Under the pieces are notes generated by a model, which worked only from the letters and a program-made list of their open reading frames with translations, did not search any database and was not told the origin of the DNA. A stretch of 64,000 bases of DNA, taken from Linyphia triangularis. Lineage: Eukaryota; Arthropoda; Arachnida; Araneae; Linyphiidae. The stretch is taken from assembly GCA_963978545.1 (NCBI GenBank), contig OZ021727.1, forward strand, positions 22,041,943 through 22,105,942. The letters run 5' to 3'. Below, one piece after another: positions 12,780-54,601 of this stretch. The position numbers and the translations under genes are program-made. Every line of letters begins with the position of its first letter. Within the stretch, counting starts at the first letter, position 1.

Positions 12780-12814
12780 AATTTAAACTAATTTGCTGAT
12801 TATTTATTTACAAT

Positions 12815-12854
<40 letters not shown>

Positions 12855-13833
12855 AAATTAATTACGAAACAGCAACTTTACCAGCTCATTATAAAATAAA
12901 TTAAATGAACAGCAATTACTTAAGTATAGAGTTAAAATCAGCAACTGATTTATACATTTTATTTTTTCTTGGAAATACCACATACATAAAGTTTTAGCAT
13001 TTTCAATATAACAAATATAAATATCACAGCTTGTAATTTCAATAAAATAGCATATAAGATATTTGTCCGGTTAAAAATAATTAAATATCACCTTGTGCAT
13101 GAAATTTTCTGCGTTAAATACCAGATTAAAGATAGTCAGGGGAAGTAATAAATAGTAATACCAGTTTTTCTCAGTCTTAACTTAACATTTACCGATTAAA
13201 TAAAACATATTGTTTCTCTAGATTATCTTTACCTTAGTTACTGTTACTTTTACTCAATCAATCTATTCCTCCAGTGAAAGCAGTTAACTCGGTAAAGTTA
13301 TTTTAACGTTCTAATTTCAAATTGCAGTTTAGGTAGGAACCTCTGTTGAAGAAACTCCGTTGTCCCTTGAGTCACTATATGGTGATTTACCGTTTTCCTC
13401 TAATAAAACGTCCAACTTTAAAATAACATTGTTTTTGCTCTACCGAATAATTACCATCCTGGTCTAAACCCCTTGAACAAACGTCCCGTTGTTTTTCTAA
13501 AAAAAAAAGTCTCCATATTTCACAAGTTTTATGAATTTTACTTTCTCCCGAGGCTCCAGCAAAAATACATCCATTCAGTAAAATCCCAGAGAATCCTTAT
13601 CTCTTCTGATTTCAGTTAATTTAATTACTTTTCATCCACTTCAAGCATAGCAAGATAATATTCTCTGATGTCTCACCATCAAAAATGCGCACCTTGCCGG
13701 AAATTCAGCTTTGTAATCCCGAGTTTTTACTTAAACCTTGGTATTTCAGTTTAACTTGGAACCTCTGGAGAAGATCATCTAAAAAAACTCAGACTTTGCA
13801 TTAAGTCTGCACCGACATGCCGTCTCAGCTGAC
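12780..13833 (-). other. Probable 3' UTR and downstream flank of TMTC3
   Basis: Minus-strand sequence after the stop codon has no coding potential. AATAAA on the minus strand occurs at 12963-12958 and again near 12802. Either could be the polyadenylation signal; the sequence alone does not decide. A T-run at 12819-12847 lies beyond the first. Confidence 0.35.
12819..12847. repeat. Poly-T tract, about 29 bases
   Basis: Homopolymer near the 3' flank of TMTC3; length is likely variable and hard to sequence. Confidence 0.9.
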
Positions 13834-43498
<29,665 letters not shown>

Positions 43499-45496
43499 CT
43501 AAGAAAAAAAGAACATGATTTAATGCCGAACTGGGTGATATTTTTGCTTTCATAAATGCATTTATATGATGGTAACCGGAAATGAAAATCATGAAAAATG
43601 TCGATTTTGAGATTGTACTCGTTTCAAATAGTAGCTTTCATGACGTTTACAGTGATATATAACTCTTTGCAATACCTAAATTGAAAGTACAAGTAATAGT
43701 CGTATGGCACAGATATACTATGAGTTGTATACTTTAAACTTGATTCACTCATAACTATGTTTTCGTTGTTTGATGCACTTTTTCCAAGTTACTGTAAGAA
43801 GTATTGAATTCAAATATTGTGCAGTGATAAATCAAACATTGTTTATTACTTTAACAGGATCGTATTCAAGAATATTACCTGGTTTCTTAATTTTTTTTTA
43901 CCTAAGAAATACCAAAAATATGACAAAAAACAAATTTTTTAATGTTTTAAGTTCATTAACTTTGTTGGTGGGTAAATAGTTCTAAAAGCCCAAATTTAAG
44001 TAAGTAGCAATAATGAATGAATATTTCAGTAGTTAAATTTTGTTATTAGCAGTTATAGTACCCTAGAAAAGCTCATCAAGCATCAAAAACATTGTTCTGA
44101 GTAAATCAAGTTTAAAGTAAACATTTAACTCCTAGTATACCTGCACCATATGTCTGTTTGTTACTGGTACTTCCAATTCAAGTATTACAAAGTATTTGAT
44201 ATCTATGTAAACATCACGAAAACAGCTATTTAAAACTATTACAATCTCGAAAATTGATTTTTTTTTATAATTTTCGTTTCCGGATTATCTGAAATCCTGA
44301 AAAGTGCGTCCGACTGAAACGATTTACCTTCGGTTTATGCAGTTTGAAGAAGAGTTTATACGGCTTTATGGTGAAATAAATGAAAAATCATAGAATAATC
44401 TTATGGATTTAAATTTGCTAAAAAAATATGTTAGATTATGAAAGATATGCGTGAAATATTTCGATGACATTTTTATTCAATGTGTGTATATGTCAATCTT
44501 TTAGGAATATTGTTGCCAAATTGTTTTTAGTTTTAAAACTGAAAGTATCAACTCTGGAACATTTTATTGCTTTTAAATAGTTTTTTTTTAAAGTTAGGGT
44601 TTGAAATTTGCTTCTGTATTTTGTTTAAATATGAACGAATCTATTGTTATTAGTATGATCACTTTAGAAGAATTTTTAAAATCCCTTGTAATAAAAAATA
44701 CGTTTTCACTCAACATCTCATGAAACAAACTTTGTTTTTAAACGTGACATAATGATCAAGTTTCCACAATTAAATTTAAAAGTAAAAACAACATACTGAC
44801 TGAAAACACTTCTTCACAAGTGTTCATGACGCGACAAAAATGATTGATTATACCAAAATAAAATAAGTCACCTTGAAAGAAAAATTGCTAAAAAAAGCAG
44901 ATTAGATAACGTACTGTCTTTTACTAAGTGTAAGTTTACTACTCCCTAGAAGTTCAATAATGATAGGGACAAGTGATTTCACTTAAAACAGTTATTCTTC
45001 TAATCATCTTTCACAATATGATGCGTAAAGAGATTAAATATCGTAAAACATTTTCACTTAAAAGTTATCGATTTTTTGTTTATTATTAAGATTGAGTTTG
45101 AACTTCATCAGGTGGTCGATGAAAAGTTTGAGTTTTCATGTTGACGATACATTCAACACAAAGTTTTCTCATATTTATGTTCGGAAAAATTTAACTTTTA
45201 GAAGAAAGATCTAAAAGTTAAACCTATTGTTGATTTCAAATAATTGATACAGAAAATTTCTAATAAGCTGCAGAAAATCGTAACATATGATGCTGTATAA
45301 TATCTATATAATATTTACTTGTAACATCCAAGGGATGGATTACTGCATGTTTTATTAAAAATACAATAGAATTACACAAAACCACTTGAAAAATACATGC
45401 CAGTTCATCATGCTTTCAACATTTATACTTTAAGTGAGAAGTTACCAAATTAACTGCTCAAAGAAATAATGAATTTTATTATTTATATTACCACCA
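43499..45496 (-). other. Upstream intron or 5' flank of TMTC3
   Basis: The missing first coding exon must lie somewhere above 43500 on the minus strand. I found no short Met-initiated block with a good donor here that I could defend. Otherwise AT-rich and unremarkable. Confidence 0.4.
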
Positions 45497-45840
45497 GTAG
45501 CATAAATCCGCTGATCAATATAGGCTAGATACTGGCCAATTCGGACCGTTGTATACTGGCCATTGCTACAGATCTCGGACAATCTCAATCAGTGCTGGCT
45601 AAAATATACTGGAAGTTTTGAAATGTTGATGACAAGTTTTAAATTTGAAATAGAGTGTTATAAAAAAGGATGGAAGGGTAAAAAGTATGTTTTGTATTGG
45701 CTTTGACAAGTTTATTTAAAAAAAAAAATCGCGTATTTTGGAATGATACTTGAGATTCAGCATGGACTGTCCAAACTTCCCATAATCCCTGTTTTCCTGA
45801 CATTGGCCAATACCGTTGTATTATCTGAGATTCCATTTTC
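45497..45840 (+). repeat. Interspersed repeat R1, copy 5 (longest)
   Basis: TAGATACTGGCCAATTCGGA, CCGTTGTATACTGGCCATTG, AGTGCTGGCTAAAATATACT, GGAAGTTTTGAAATGTTGAT, ATTTTGGAATGATACTTGAG and CTGACATTGGCCAATACCGT. It is the best reference for the family. Confidence 0.85.
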
Positions 45841-46031
45841 ACACTTATTTCATTCAAACACAATATACGGTTGGTTTGTGTAAAAAAAAAGTATAATGGT
45901 GGGTTCGATTGAATAAGATTAACATGTGCTCATAGGAATCAAATACACATTCATTGTATGTAATACATTTTCTGTTCATGGCGTCGATTAAATTTTCTTT
46001 GCTTTTGTACCACTCTTAATTGTATTACCCT

Positions 46032-46168
46032 AAAGCCTCATTTACACTTTATTAGTCATGTTTTATGCCAGGTTACATCGTCAGTTACGTGACGTCAGTG
46101 GAGCGACCGTTGCGCCATCTGTCGATAGTCAAAGTAGAGTGCAGGTAACACTGGCTCCAGTAAATTGA
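46032..46168. mobile_element. Truncated copy of the MITE at 46176
   Basis: Shares CGCCAGT-type text, GTGACGTCAG, GCGACCGTTGCGCC and CCAGTAAAT with the left half of the neighbouring element, in the same orientation, but has no intact ends. Confidence 0.7.
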
Positions 46169-46175
46169 AAAAATA

Positions 46176-46410
46176 GCCGGATTTACACGCTACCAGTCGG
46201 GCCTCCAGTTTAGATCGCCAGTTCTGTGACGTCAGCTAAGCGACCGTTGCGCCGTCTATAGGTGATCACGAGAGAGCGCACGTGATTGGTTGATTGGAGT
46301 CACCGGCGCCAGTAAATAGAAAATGTTTGGTTTACAGGAACCAGTAGCCTGGTGACGTCACTGACTGGCGATCTAAATTGGAACCTCGACTTGTAGCGTG
46401 TAAATCCGGC
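46176..46410. mobile_element. MITE, 235 bp, with about 58-bp inverted repeats
   Basis: Left end GCCGGATTTACACGCTACCA; right end, reversed, GCCGGATTTACACGCTACAA. Similarity continues to the symmetric TGACGTCA motifs. The sequence is much more GC-rich than its surroundings. TA occurs at or one base from both ends; the exact target duplication is uncertain. Confidence 0.9.
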
Positions 46411-48990
46411 TTATGGTATGGTGTAAAAATGATGTTTATGTTAAAAAGTCTTCTCAGGTGTTTTTTACAATAAATATGTCGCATATAACATGTTTTTTTC
46501 TATTTTAATGGAAGTCGATTGAAAGTAAATAAACTACGTAGCCAATAAAATAGTTTCTGAAACCCGCCCAACTCTTCATATGGCGACTTTTAAAATCGAG
46601 ACAGAGTGAATTGTAAATGGGAAACCGTTAATGTGCATCATAACTTGAAATCAAAGTACCATTAAGCACTTCGCCTAATGCGTTAGAAATAAGGTACTAG
46701 CTTCCTAATGACGGTCCTAAGTAGTGGAAATGGTCGAATAGCGTCACGCTTTAATGCCTGGATGAAACCCTAAGGGGCAACAATTGGTAGTTTGAACCGC
46801 ATGACCGAAACTATAAATCGATAGTCATTTCGTGGTATCGTTAGCATATCGATATTATGTATGTATGCTATAAATGAATACATTATATGGTATAAACAAT
46901 CATTACTTATATACTTTACAAAGTTGAAAAATGGGTTTTTTTAACTTTAACTTTGGTTCTAAGGTGTAATATTGATAAAAAAGGATCTTTAAATTATGTT
47001 TTGCGTAAGCCATGTTATTGGTTGTCATGTGCTTTAAATACTCAGATATAGTTATGAGATATGGTATTGATTTCCAATTCATATAAAATAGAGTTTAAAG
47101 TTTGTGTAATAGGAGAATATAGTTTATACGATCTATTTGAAAATACACGAAGTAAATATTGCCCATTAACAAAGTAATAAAAAGTTATACAGTCATCCCG
47201 TCGATATTGTTGAGCAATCAGCTTTCAAATCTAATGTCACTTGAAGAAGTGTAGAACTCTTTTTAGATTATTGTATATTGTTTCTTAAAATGCAAAGAAA
47301 TGTAACAAATTCCCGAACTGAAATACTTTTGTAAATGTTCTGTAAATATCCAATTGTAGTAAGATTTTTTTTTTGCATAATTAACTCTGTAAATTGAAAA
47401 TTTAATGTAAAATGAATTTTCAGTTATATAGTCCATATCATATGCCCTGAAAAAATTACGAGAAGATCTTAAACATTAATTTAAGGAAATATTTGAATTA
47501 CAGTATCTATACTTCTACTAATTAAATGCTTTAAAAGTACTCTTAAAGCATGTATGCACCAAGGTATATACAGCCACGAGTACCCTTATGAATAGAAGAT
47601 AAATTATTAATTTCAAAAGATCATCAATGAAAATCTTTATCCAAAACAAATGTGTTATGTTTTATACAATATGCATTTTTTTCATTATGTACTAATAAAA
47701 AATTTCTCAATGTACATTGAAAGCAAAATTTCGAGAGAGAGAGAGAGAGGAGGAAGACGGCTTTGAAAAAAAATATCAGTTCGTTATAAATTTAGAGAAA
47801 CAAGTTCCTATTATATTAACAAAATCCGCACTATACATAAAAAGTATTGATTTGAGATCAAACTTGCTGTCAAACAAAACAATTCACTTAAAATTAAAGA
47901 AATCATATGTATTCAAAATAAATAAATAAAAAAAAGCAAACTTTAAACAAATTGTACAAACTTGATATAGAAATACCAATTTTGTGCAAAACCTAACTTG
48001 TTCTTCTTCAATAACACTCTCAAATATTTCATTGAAGTAAATATTTACTCTAAACTATTGATTTACGATAAAAGTATACGTTGGAATCAAAAGACTTCTA
48101 AAATGTAAGATTCACGAGTTCTCCAATGGGGACTGCTTTGTTCTGCTTAAGAGGTTTCGAATTTCTCAGAAATCAATTTGGGCATTCAACAGATTGCTTT
48201 CGTTCCACTATAAAGTGAAATGAATATTAATTAACTTATGTTATTAAAGAACGAGACAGCACTATTGTTTGATTATCAATAAATGCTCAACAGAGTAATC
48301 AACTGGAAGAGGAGCTCATATCCTCATCCAAAATTTTGTTTGATTTAAATTTAGTATTTTAAGTATCTCCTTCATTTCATCTCAATCATTTAATTTTTGA
48401 TAGAAAAATTGAAAAGCAGATGAAATGCCTTTTGAATTCAACAAGTGATCAAAGCAGAACTCTAATGTTAAGATAATTGATTATAAGATCATAATCATAT
48501 GCATTTTTATTATTAATAATTAACCATTATTATTAACTATTATCACTTTATTTTTTGTATAAAGGACAGACAATAAGGTTGTCAACATTTTATGTAAGTG
48601 CTCTTGAATGGTTTAAATTATACAAGATTGCTCATTGCTGAATTAATTTAAACTTTTTTTTATATATGGCCGAAAATCCCATTAGTCTAATGATAAGAAT
48701 AAAAATTAAAATAGTGAGGATTATTGGATTTGTTTTAGGAGTTTTTGTTTTTCTATTAGAGGGATTTCATTTTTGCTTTTTCATGTGTGAAAAATGGTTT
48801 AGTAGTTATCAGTGTAGGAATGGGTAGGGGAAAAGATTGGCTTTTTTTAGAGATTGTTAACATGTATCTCTATGGATATAATTAACATGTATATTCTATG
48901 AATACATTTAATAATTAAAGTTGTTACTTTTAAGCAGATAATTTACAAAATTGTAAATTTTCTCATCACACGGTACAACACGGTACCAAT
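46411..48990. other. 5' flank; one GC-balanced block
   Basis: 46560-46860 is less AT-rich and holds a TATCGATA palindrome near 46848 and an ATCGATAG near 46816. It might be a promoter-proximal block for a minus-strand gene, but this is speculation. A (GA)n tract lies at 47735-47750. The rest is AT-rich. Confidence 0.3.
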
Positions 48991-49128
48991 TACTTTTAAT
49001 TCATTTAAAGCAGTGATTCCCAACTCTAAGGTGGAACACTACTGTTAAAAAAACCGTGTTAAAACAACACATCTATGTGTTTTAATGCAGTGTTCATTGG
49101 TGGGATCACTGCTTTAAATTAATTAAAA
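48991..49128. mobile_element. Small fold-back element with hAT-like ends
   Basis: TTTAAAGCAGTGATTCCCAA at the left pairs with the reversed right end TTTAAAGCAGTGATCCCA. The arms continue inward through GAACACTACTGTTAAAA pairing with TTTTAATGCAGTGTTC. CAGTG-type ends with a TTCCCAA follow-up are typical of hAT elements, but no clean 8-bp target duplication can be separated from the symmetric flank. Confidence 0.7.
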
Positions 49129-50699
49129 ATAAGTGTTATGTTGTTTTTTTAAACAATAACAAAGGAAGAAGTTTTTGTTTTTACAAAATTTATACTTTAT
49201 ATTTAAGTTCATGAACGATGTTCCTGTACTTTTATGGTTATAACTTTAAGCTTGTTTTTATTTTGTTTGAAAGTTGCTATTTATATGAAAAAGATTACAG
49301 TTTTATAAATTATCTACTTAAAAGAACCGATTGAATTGTTAAATTATATCCATAGATTGTAAAATATAATAGGTTTTTCATGTTCTAAAATAGAAAGAGA
49401 AAATCAACACATATTATGAATTTAAAAATAGTTTTAATGATATTAGGAAAAAAAATCTTTAGTTTTAAAGCAACAAAATGCGTAATTTTGAAAACAAGAT
49501 TTGTTCGTATCACGAAAAATTATAGTATTTTCCATAAAAAAATCACATTCAAAAATGTGTTTATAACTGCAGTTAATTTTTTTGTTTGTTTTTACGTCAT
49601 TTAAAGTTTCAGATGAGTATTCATAGATTAATAATTTTTATAGTGTGTGTCCAAATATTATTTCAAACAAATTTAAAAATTCAAATAGCTGTATTCCTAT
49701 AATTCTTAATTTTTACTTCATTTAAATATTCAAATTATAATACAACAATTAATTTAAGGATGTAGGCTAAATTAAAATTTCTGTTCAAAATTTAAAAAAA
49801 AAAAAAAAAAAAAGCATATTTATTGAATACAGATAGAAAGATTCAACACATCTTTTCAGTATCGAAAAACTCTGTGAATAGAAATAAATGAAGTAACCAA
49901 GACATGAGAACTTTTTTTTCTTGGTTCCAATAGAATCCTATTTTTCGCTTAACCAAGAGATGCTAAAGAGAATCAATAAATTGGATTTCTTATCCCAAAA
50001 TGGCGAAATCTTGTCATCTCAATAAATCGATCAAGAGTTGTGTATCTACACATCAATGCGTTACTGGTATGTAACTAACTTTTAGTACAAAACATATTAG
50101 GTTTACGTTTTAAGTCACTGGAAATCTTATTTGAATATTAGTTTTCTTTGTAATTTTTTTAAAAAAATCTTTAGTTTTAAAGCAACAAAATGCGTAGAAA
50201 TTTTTTTTTAATAATGAAAGAATAATTTTATAATGAAAGAAATTTTTTTTTTTTTTCTTAACTGGATATGAAAGGAGGAATAAGTTGAAATGTTTTTATT
50301 TGAAAACAGTATACCCTCTTTTATATTAAAAAAATAGACCGAAAAAATTTATTTATTCGATTTAAAAACTTTAATGCAGTAGACTCTCTAAAGTGCTTAC
50401 TATTTCTACTTTGTTAGTTTGATTCATTTATAACCTATAACTTATAACTTATAAGTTGAAAACAATTCATTTTAGAAAATTTTAATATGCAAGTAAATTC
50501 TCCCACTCTTTTTTTTTTCTGCATTATACTAAACTATCTTTTTATGAATTTGCAAAAAAAATTGGCCTTTTTTAGAGAAAAGTTTTCATGAACCAACTAA
50601 GAATTTAAAATTTCTTAAAGGAGTTCAGTAGGCTTATAATTTCAAAATTTTCGATTTCGTGATGTTTGCATACATTTAAATTGCAACTATTGTGCTTCT
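49129..50699. other. Nothing recognised
   Basis: AT-rich with A- and T-runs (49793-49813, 50243-50260). The phrase AAATCTTTAGTTTTAAAGCA recurs at 49453 and 50166. Confidence 0.45.
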
Positions 50700-50895
50700 T
50701 TTACGACAGAGTTTTGGCATGGTTTGTACGCTCAACGACCTATTTTTGCGCACTATGACGGCTAATCAGGCTGGGAACTCCAGCTTAACGTGGATTTCGA
50801 ACCACAACTAACATCCATGCCTAAACCAGGATTCGAACCCTGCACCTTTGTCATGCGAGGCTAGAGCGCTAACCCCACAGCCATCAGGATGACAG
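50700..50895 (-). mobile_element. tRNA-derived SINE, copy 1
   Basis: On the minus strand a tRNA-like head carries an A-box-like TGGCTGTGGGGTTAGCGC and the B box GGTTCGAATCC (complement of 50829-50839), with CTAGCCTCGCATG around the anticodon position, like an Ala tRNA with CGC. The body then matches copy 2: TAGCCGTCATAGTGCGC, AAAAATAGGTCGTTGAG. No paired acceptor stem, so not a functional tRNA gene. Confidence 0.82.
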
Positions 50896-51721
50896 TTTTT
50901 AGCATGTACTCTTTCTAGTTCCAGAGAAAAGTTAGTTTTAAAATACGTGAACCCACGTTTGCCATGTTTACAATTTAGCATAAAAATATCTTAAAATTAT
51001 CATTTATCTTAAAATATCAATTTTCAAACTTCTAAATATCTTTTTGAAAAAATGGCTACTAGCTTCTTTATGAAATTTTTACCTTATATTTGCCATGTAT
51101 CAAATATTAATCTGAAGTTAACGTTTTAAAAAAATGTTGATTATTTATTTTTTTAGAAATTATTTTGCTTTAAAAAATGTTGATTGTTTATTTTTTTAGA
51201 AATTCTTTTGTTTTAAAATTCACAAAGATTTTTGGTGTTTTATCATTTGAGATTGTTTTTAAAAAAAACTAAATGAACAAATTCTTTTAATGTTAACCTC
51301 ATATAAAAAAAGAAGATAATAATTATCAGGAAAAATTTCAAAAGTATCCGCTTGTTTGTTATTTAGAAAAACATAGAAAATTGGCCTTTTAATATAGGGC
51401 CTACCGAACCACCTTAAGCAGTTCCTTTGTTATCATGATAACTAAAGTACTCTTTTATACATGACTGTTTATGCAGTGAAACCTCAGACCCAAATGCCGA
51501 ACTTGAATACCTGTAAAACATTTAATCACTGGAATCCCGTTTTTAACGTTGACGAGGAACGAAACAGAAATAACGTTAAGTTGGAGAGTTATTCTATTTT
51601 TCTATTTTGAGCCAACAATGTGAAATTTCAATAAAATAACTATGAAAAGACACTGGTGGTCAAACTTTAAAGCACTAAAGTTGACTATGTACCCTTAAAA
51701 TAAACATATATCGCTTTTAGA

Positions 51722-51725
<4 letters not shown>

Positions 51726-51765
<40 letters not shown>

Positions 51766-51891
51766 CCACTTATAAAAAAAAAATCAAAATCTGCTTGTTA
51801 AGTTAATGATGAATAATTGGCTTTTTTAAAATAAACAAATAATATATAACAAACTTTCAAATTGAGTTGAAATTAATACATCAATAGAGAG

Positions 51892-51958
<67 letters not shown>

Positions 51959-52300
51959 CAAAATCTGCTTGTAAGTTAATGATGAATAATTGGCTTTTTT
52001 AAAATAAACAAATAATATATAACAAACTTTCAAATTGAGTTGAAATTAATACATCAATAGAGAGCAATATATATATATATATATAATAATATATAACAAA
52101 CTTTCAAATTGAGTTGAAATTAATACATCAATAGAGAGCAATATATATATATATATATATATATATTGCTCTCTATTGATGTATTAATTTCAACTCAATT
52201 TGAAAGTTTGTTATATATTATTTGTTTATTTTAAAAAAGCCAATTATTCATCATTAACTTAACAAGCAGATTTTGATTTTTTTTTTATAAGTGGAATATT
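51726..52300. repeat. Compound palindrome: repeated arms separated by (TA)n tracts
   Basis: A segment of about 135 bp (51760-51895) begins AATATTCCACTTATAAAA and ends ATCAATAGAGAGCAATATAT. It recurs at 51955-52066 and, shortened, at 52083-52140. It then appears inverted at 52167-52300, ending TTTATAAGTGGAATATT. TA tracts separate all copies. The outermost ends are mutual inverted repeats, so the whole is a large hairpin with duplicated left arms. Confidence 0.92.
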
Positions 52301-52920
52301 TCAAATGTCAACGCATCTTTTCTAACTAACTAGTAGTTATGTACCATTAAACTTTTTATGAAATTGTAGTACGTAGCCTTTAAATTCAGCTAAAGTTTAA
52401 AAATTTCCGATTTGCATCATTATTTTTTAAAATACCATATCTTTTTGATAAAAGAGGTTTTTCTCAGAAATGATTGTCATATTGATTAAAATGTAACAAA
52501 ACAATTTTTTTTTAATTATATTTTAAACAAATTTTAACCTCAGTATTTCGTATAAAATCTATTTAAGCTTTATCAAACATTTCAAATTTAATTGTTGAGA
52601 ACTTTTCAAGAATAGATACATAAAAAATAGGCAATTTAACTTTGCGAATATACGGAGTACTGAGTCCCCTTCATGTTGGAACTTCTAATAGAATTCTATG
52701 TAATCCTTTCTGATTTTATTGAGACCTTCATAATGGTATATGACACATGTATGTGGAATTCATAGTTTCGGTTTTATGATTAGCAAATTGACTTTCGTTC
52801 ATCATTACCTACATTTTTTATCACAACTTTTCGTTTTTATTACTTTCATATTCATTTTTATATCCATATGTTTACATAGGGCAAGTATAGCATTCAGTCC
52901 AAAAAAACAAAAAAAAAATG
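52301..52920. other. Nothing recognised
   Basis: AT-rich; no coding or repeat signal. Confidence 0.45.
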
Positions 52921-53625
52921 ATTTTTTTTTTCTCCACGGTTTTGAACAGCCTGATTTTAAAAAAAAAAATAGCCTAGAAAAAATTTATGTTTGTGTGTCT
53001 GTATATCTGTGTGAACGTGGTCAATATAACTCTCGAACAAATTAACCTACGATCTTTAGATGTGGTGGTGGCCAAAGGACCTACCATTGAAGTTTTCTTC
53101 AAAATCGCTCATGCGCATAAGGTTGAAATCACGAAAAATCATGTTTTTAAGCAATGGCTAAAAAAAGGCTCCAACGATTTTGATTAAAACATCTGTGCTA
53201 ATGCTTCTTAAGCTATTCTAATCACCCTCACCTCCGAAATTCCCTTAGAAATACCATGAAAGCGTAAAAAGTTGAAAAACAAGCGCCTTTAACAAAGAGC
53301 TAGCTCTCTGCTTTTGGGAATCGCCCATCAACGATTGATTTTTTTCTTCTGTTTCAAGCACAAGAAAGGACAGTATAATGTCTATCGCAGAACGCCAATT
53401 TCTCCGTTTTGCTTTTTTTTTTTTTTTTTTTTTTTGCTTTTTTTTTGGCCCATGTTAAAATTATTGCCAAAAATATCGCCAAATTGGCTATTTTCATTTA
53501 AATGAATGAAAATACGAAAACGGTAAATAAATGTTAATGCAATTACCAATATTATAATATTATAGTGTATTTGAAAGTTGGACTATGTTCCTCTACTCTA
53601 GTTAGGAATTTCGTCTCGTTTGGAC
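52921..53625 (-). repeat. Interspersed repeat R2, copy 4 (inverted)
   Basis: Complement of the family: CGTGGTCAATATAACTCTCG, GCGCATAAGG, TTTTTAAGCAATGGCT, AAAAGTTGAAAAACAAG, CGCCCATCAACGATTGATTT, and at the far side CCGTTTTCGTATTTTCATT and AACATAGTCCAACTTTC-type text to about 53600. Short frames here are not genes. Confidence 0.85.
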
Positions 53626-54601
53626 CTCTAATTTTATATATTGCACTTGTTTATACCATTTGCCATTTTCTCTGGGGAGGCTTACGGATGGACCGTCACT
53701 ACGTGTAGAAGCTAAAGCCCTCGATAAAGCACAATATTTCCACAAAGAGCTAAGAGTTCTCCACATCATTACGAAATAATAATATTTTTTATCGACAAAG
53801 CTTTATTTGGAGTAAAATTATTTCTTCTTTATTTATTTTCTCAAGCAGTCGATATAATAACATACACACAAACTCAAGTTAAAGGAAACATCAGGAAAAC
53901 CGCTCGCAATCTGGGAGTCTATCGAAAAACGATTCCGATTCGATATAAATGAAAAAGACCAAGAGGAGGACAACGCAAGTGGAACGAAAGTATAATTTGT
54001 CCTCCGGAAGCATTTCCTGTTAGTGTTCTTCTAAAAGGGGATACATAATAGGAACATAAAGCACAACGCAGATTGTCAGGAGGGTTTATGGGGGAAAACG
54101 GTGTCTTTTGTTTAGGAGGTATTATTGTATTTGTTATCGGAATGAATTGTGTTGACGTTGATTTGATTTTATTCAACACGAAGGATAAAATGAATTATTG
54201 CTTGTGTGGATGTTTATTGAAAGAGTGAAATCGTGCTATTCGAGGAGGACAGATGGTGTGTTATTTATTTTTAATTTGCAGTTTATATCAGAGAATTGTT
54301 TTGAAGTTTCAAATGAATTTGGACATGTATGTTGAAGCAATCAAATTATCCACTTCCTGGGACTATACATGGCAGGCTATTTTGCCAATTAGCGAAGGAG
54401 CTTACAAAATTGAATAAATATGGGATAGTGTGAAATTTACATTACATAGTGAAAGTACTAATGTTTAGGAAATACTTTGTATACAATTGAAATCTTTTTT
54501 TTAGTCATCTTTTAGAAATAATTTTTTTATATAAATGCACATACAATGTATTTTAAAATGAAATTAAAAAAATCTAGATTCAAAGATACGTTTAAACTAT
54601 A
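53626..54601. other. 5' flank, unassigned
   Basis: 53640-54180 is less AT-rich. An 86-codon minus-strand frame (54179-53919) has no recognisable domain. Confidence 0.35.

Noticed and set aside
12819..12847. Poly-A tail of a processed retrocopy
   Set aside because: No recognisable coding or LINE/SINE sequence is attached to it.
46560..46860. TMTC3 promoter and first exon (DRE-like TATCGATA; a short Met frame on the minus strand ending before GTAG)
   Set aside because: The motif is short and the candidate N-terminus does not resemble TMTC3; no independent support.
53919..54179. 86-codon minus-strand protein
   Set aside because: No recognisable domain, no splice or start context, and an opposing frame of similar quality; left as unassigned sequence.
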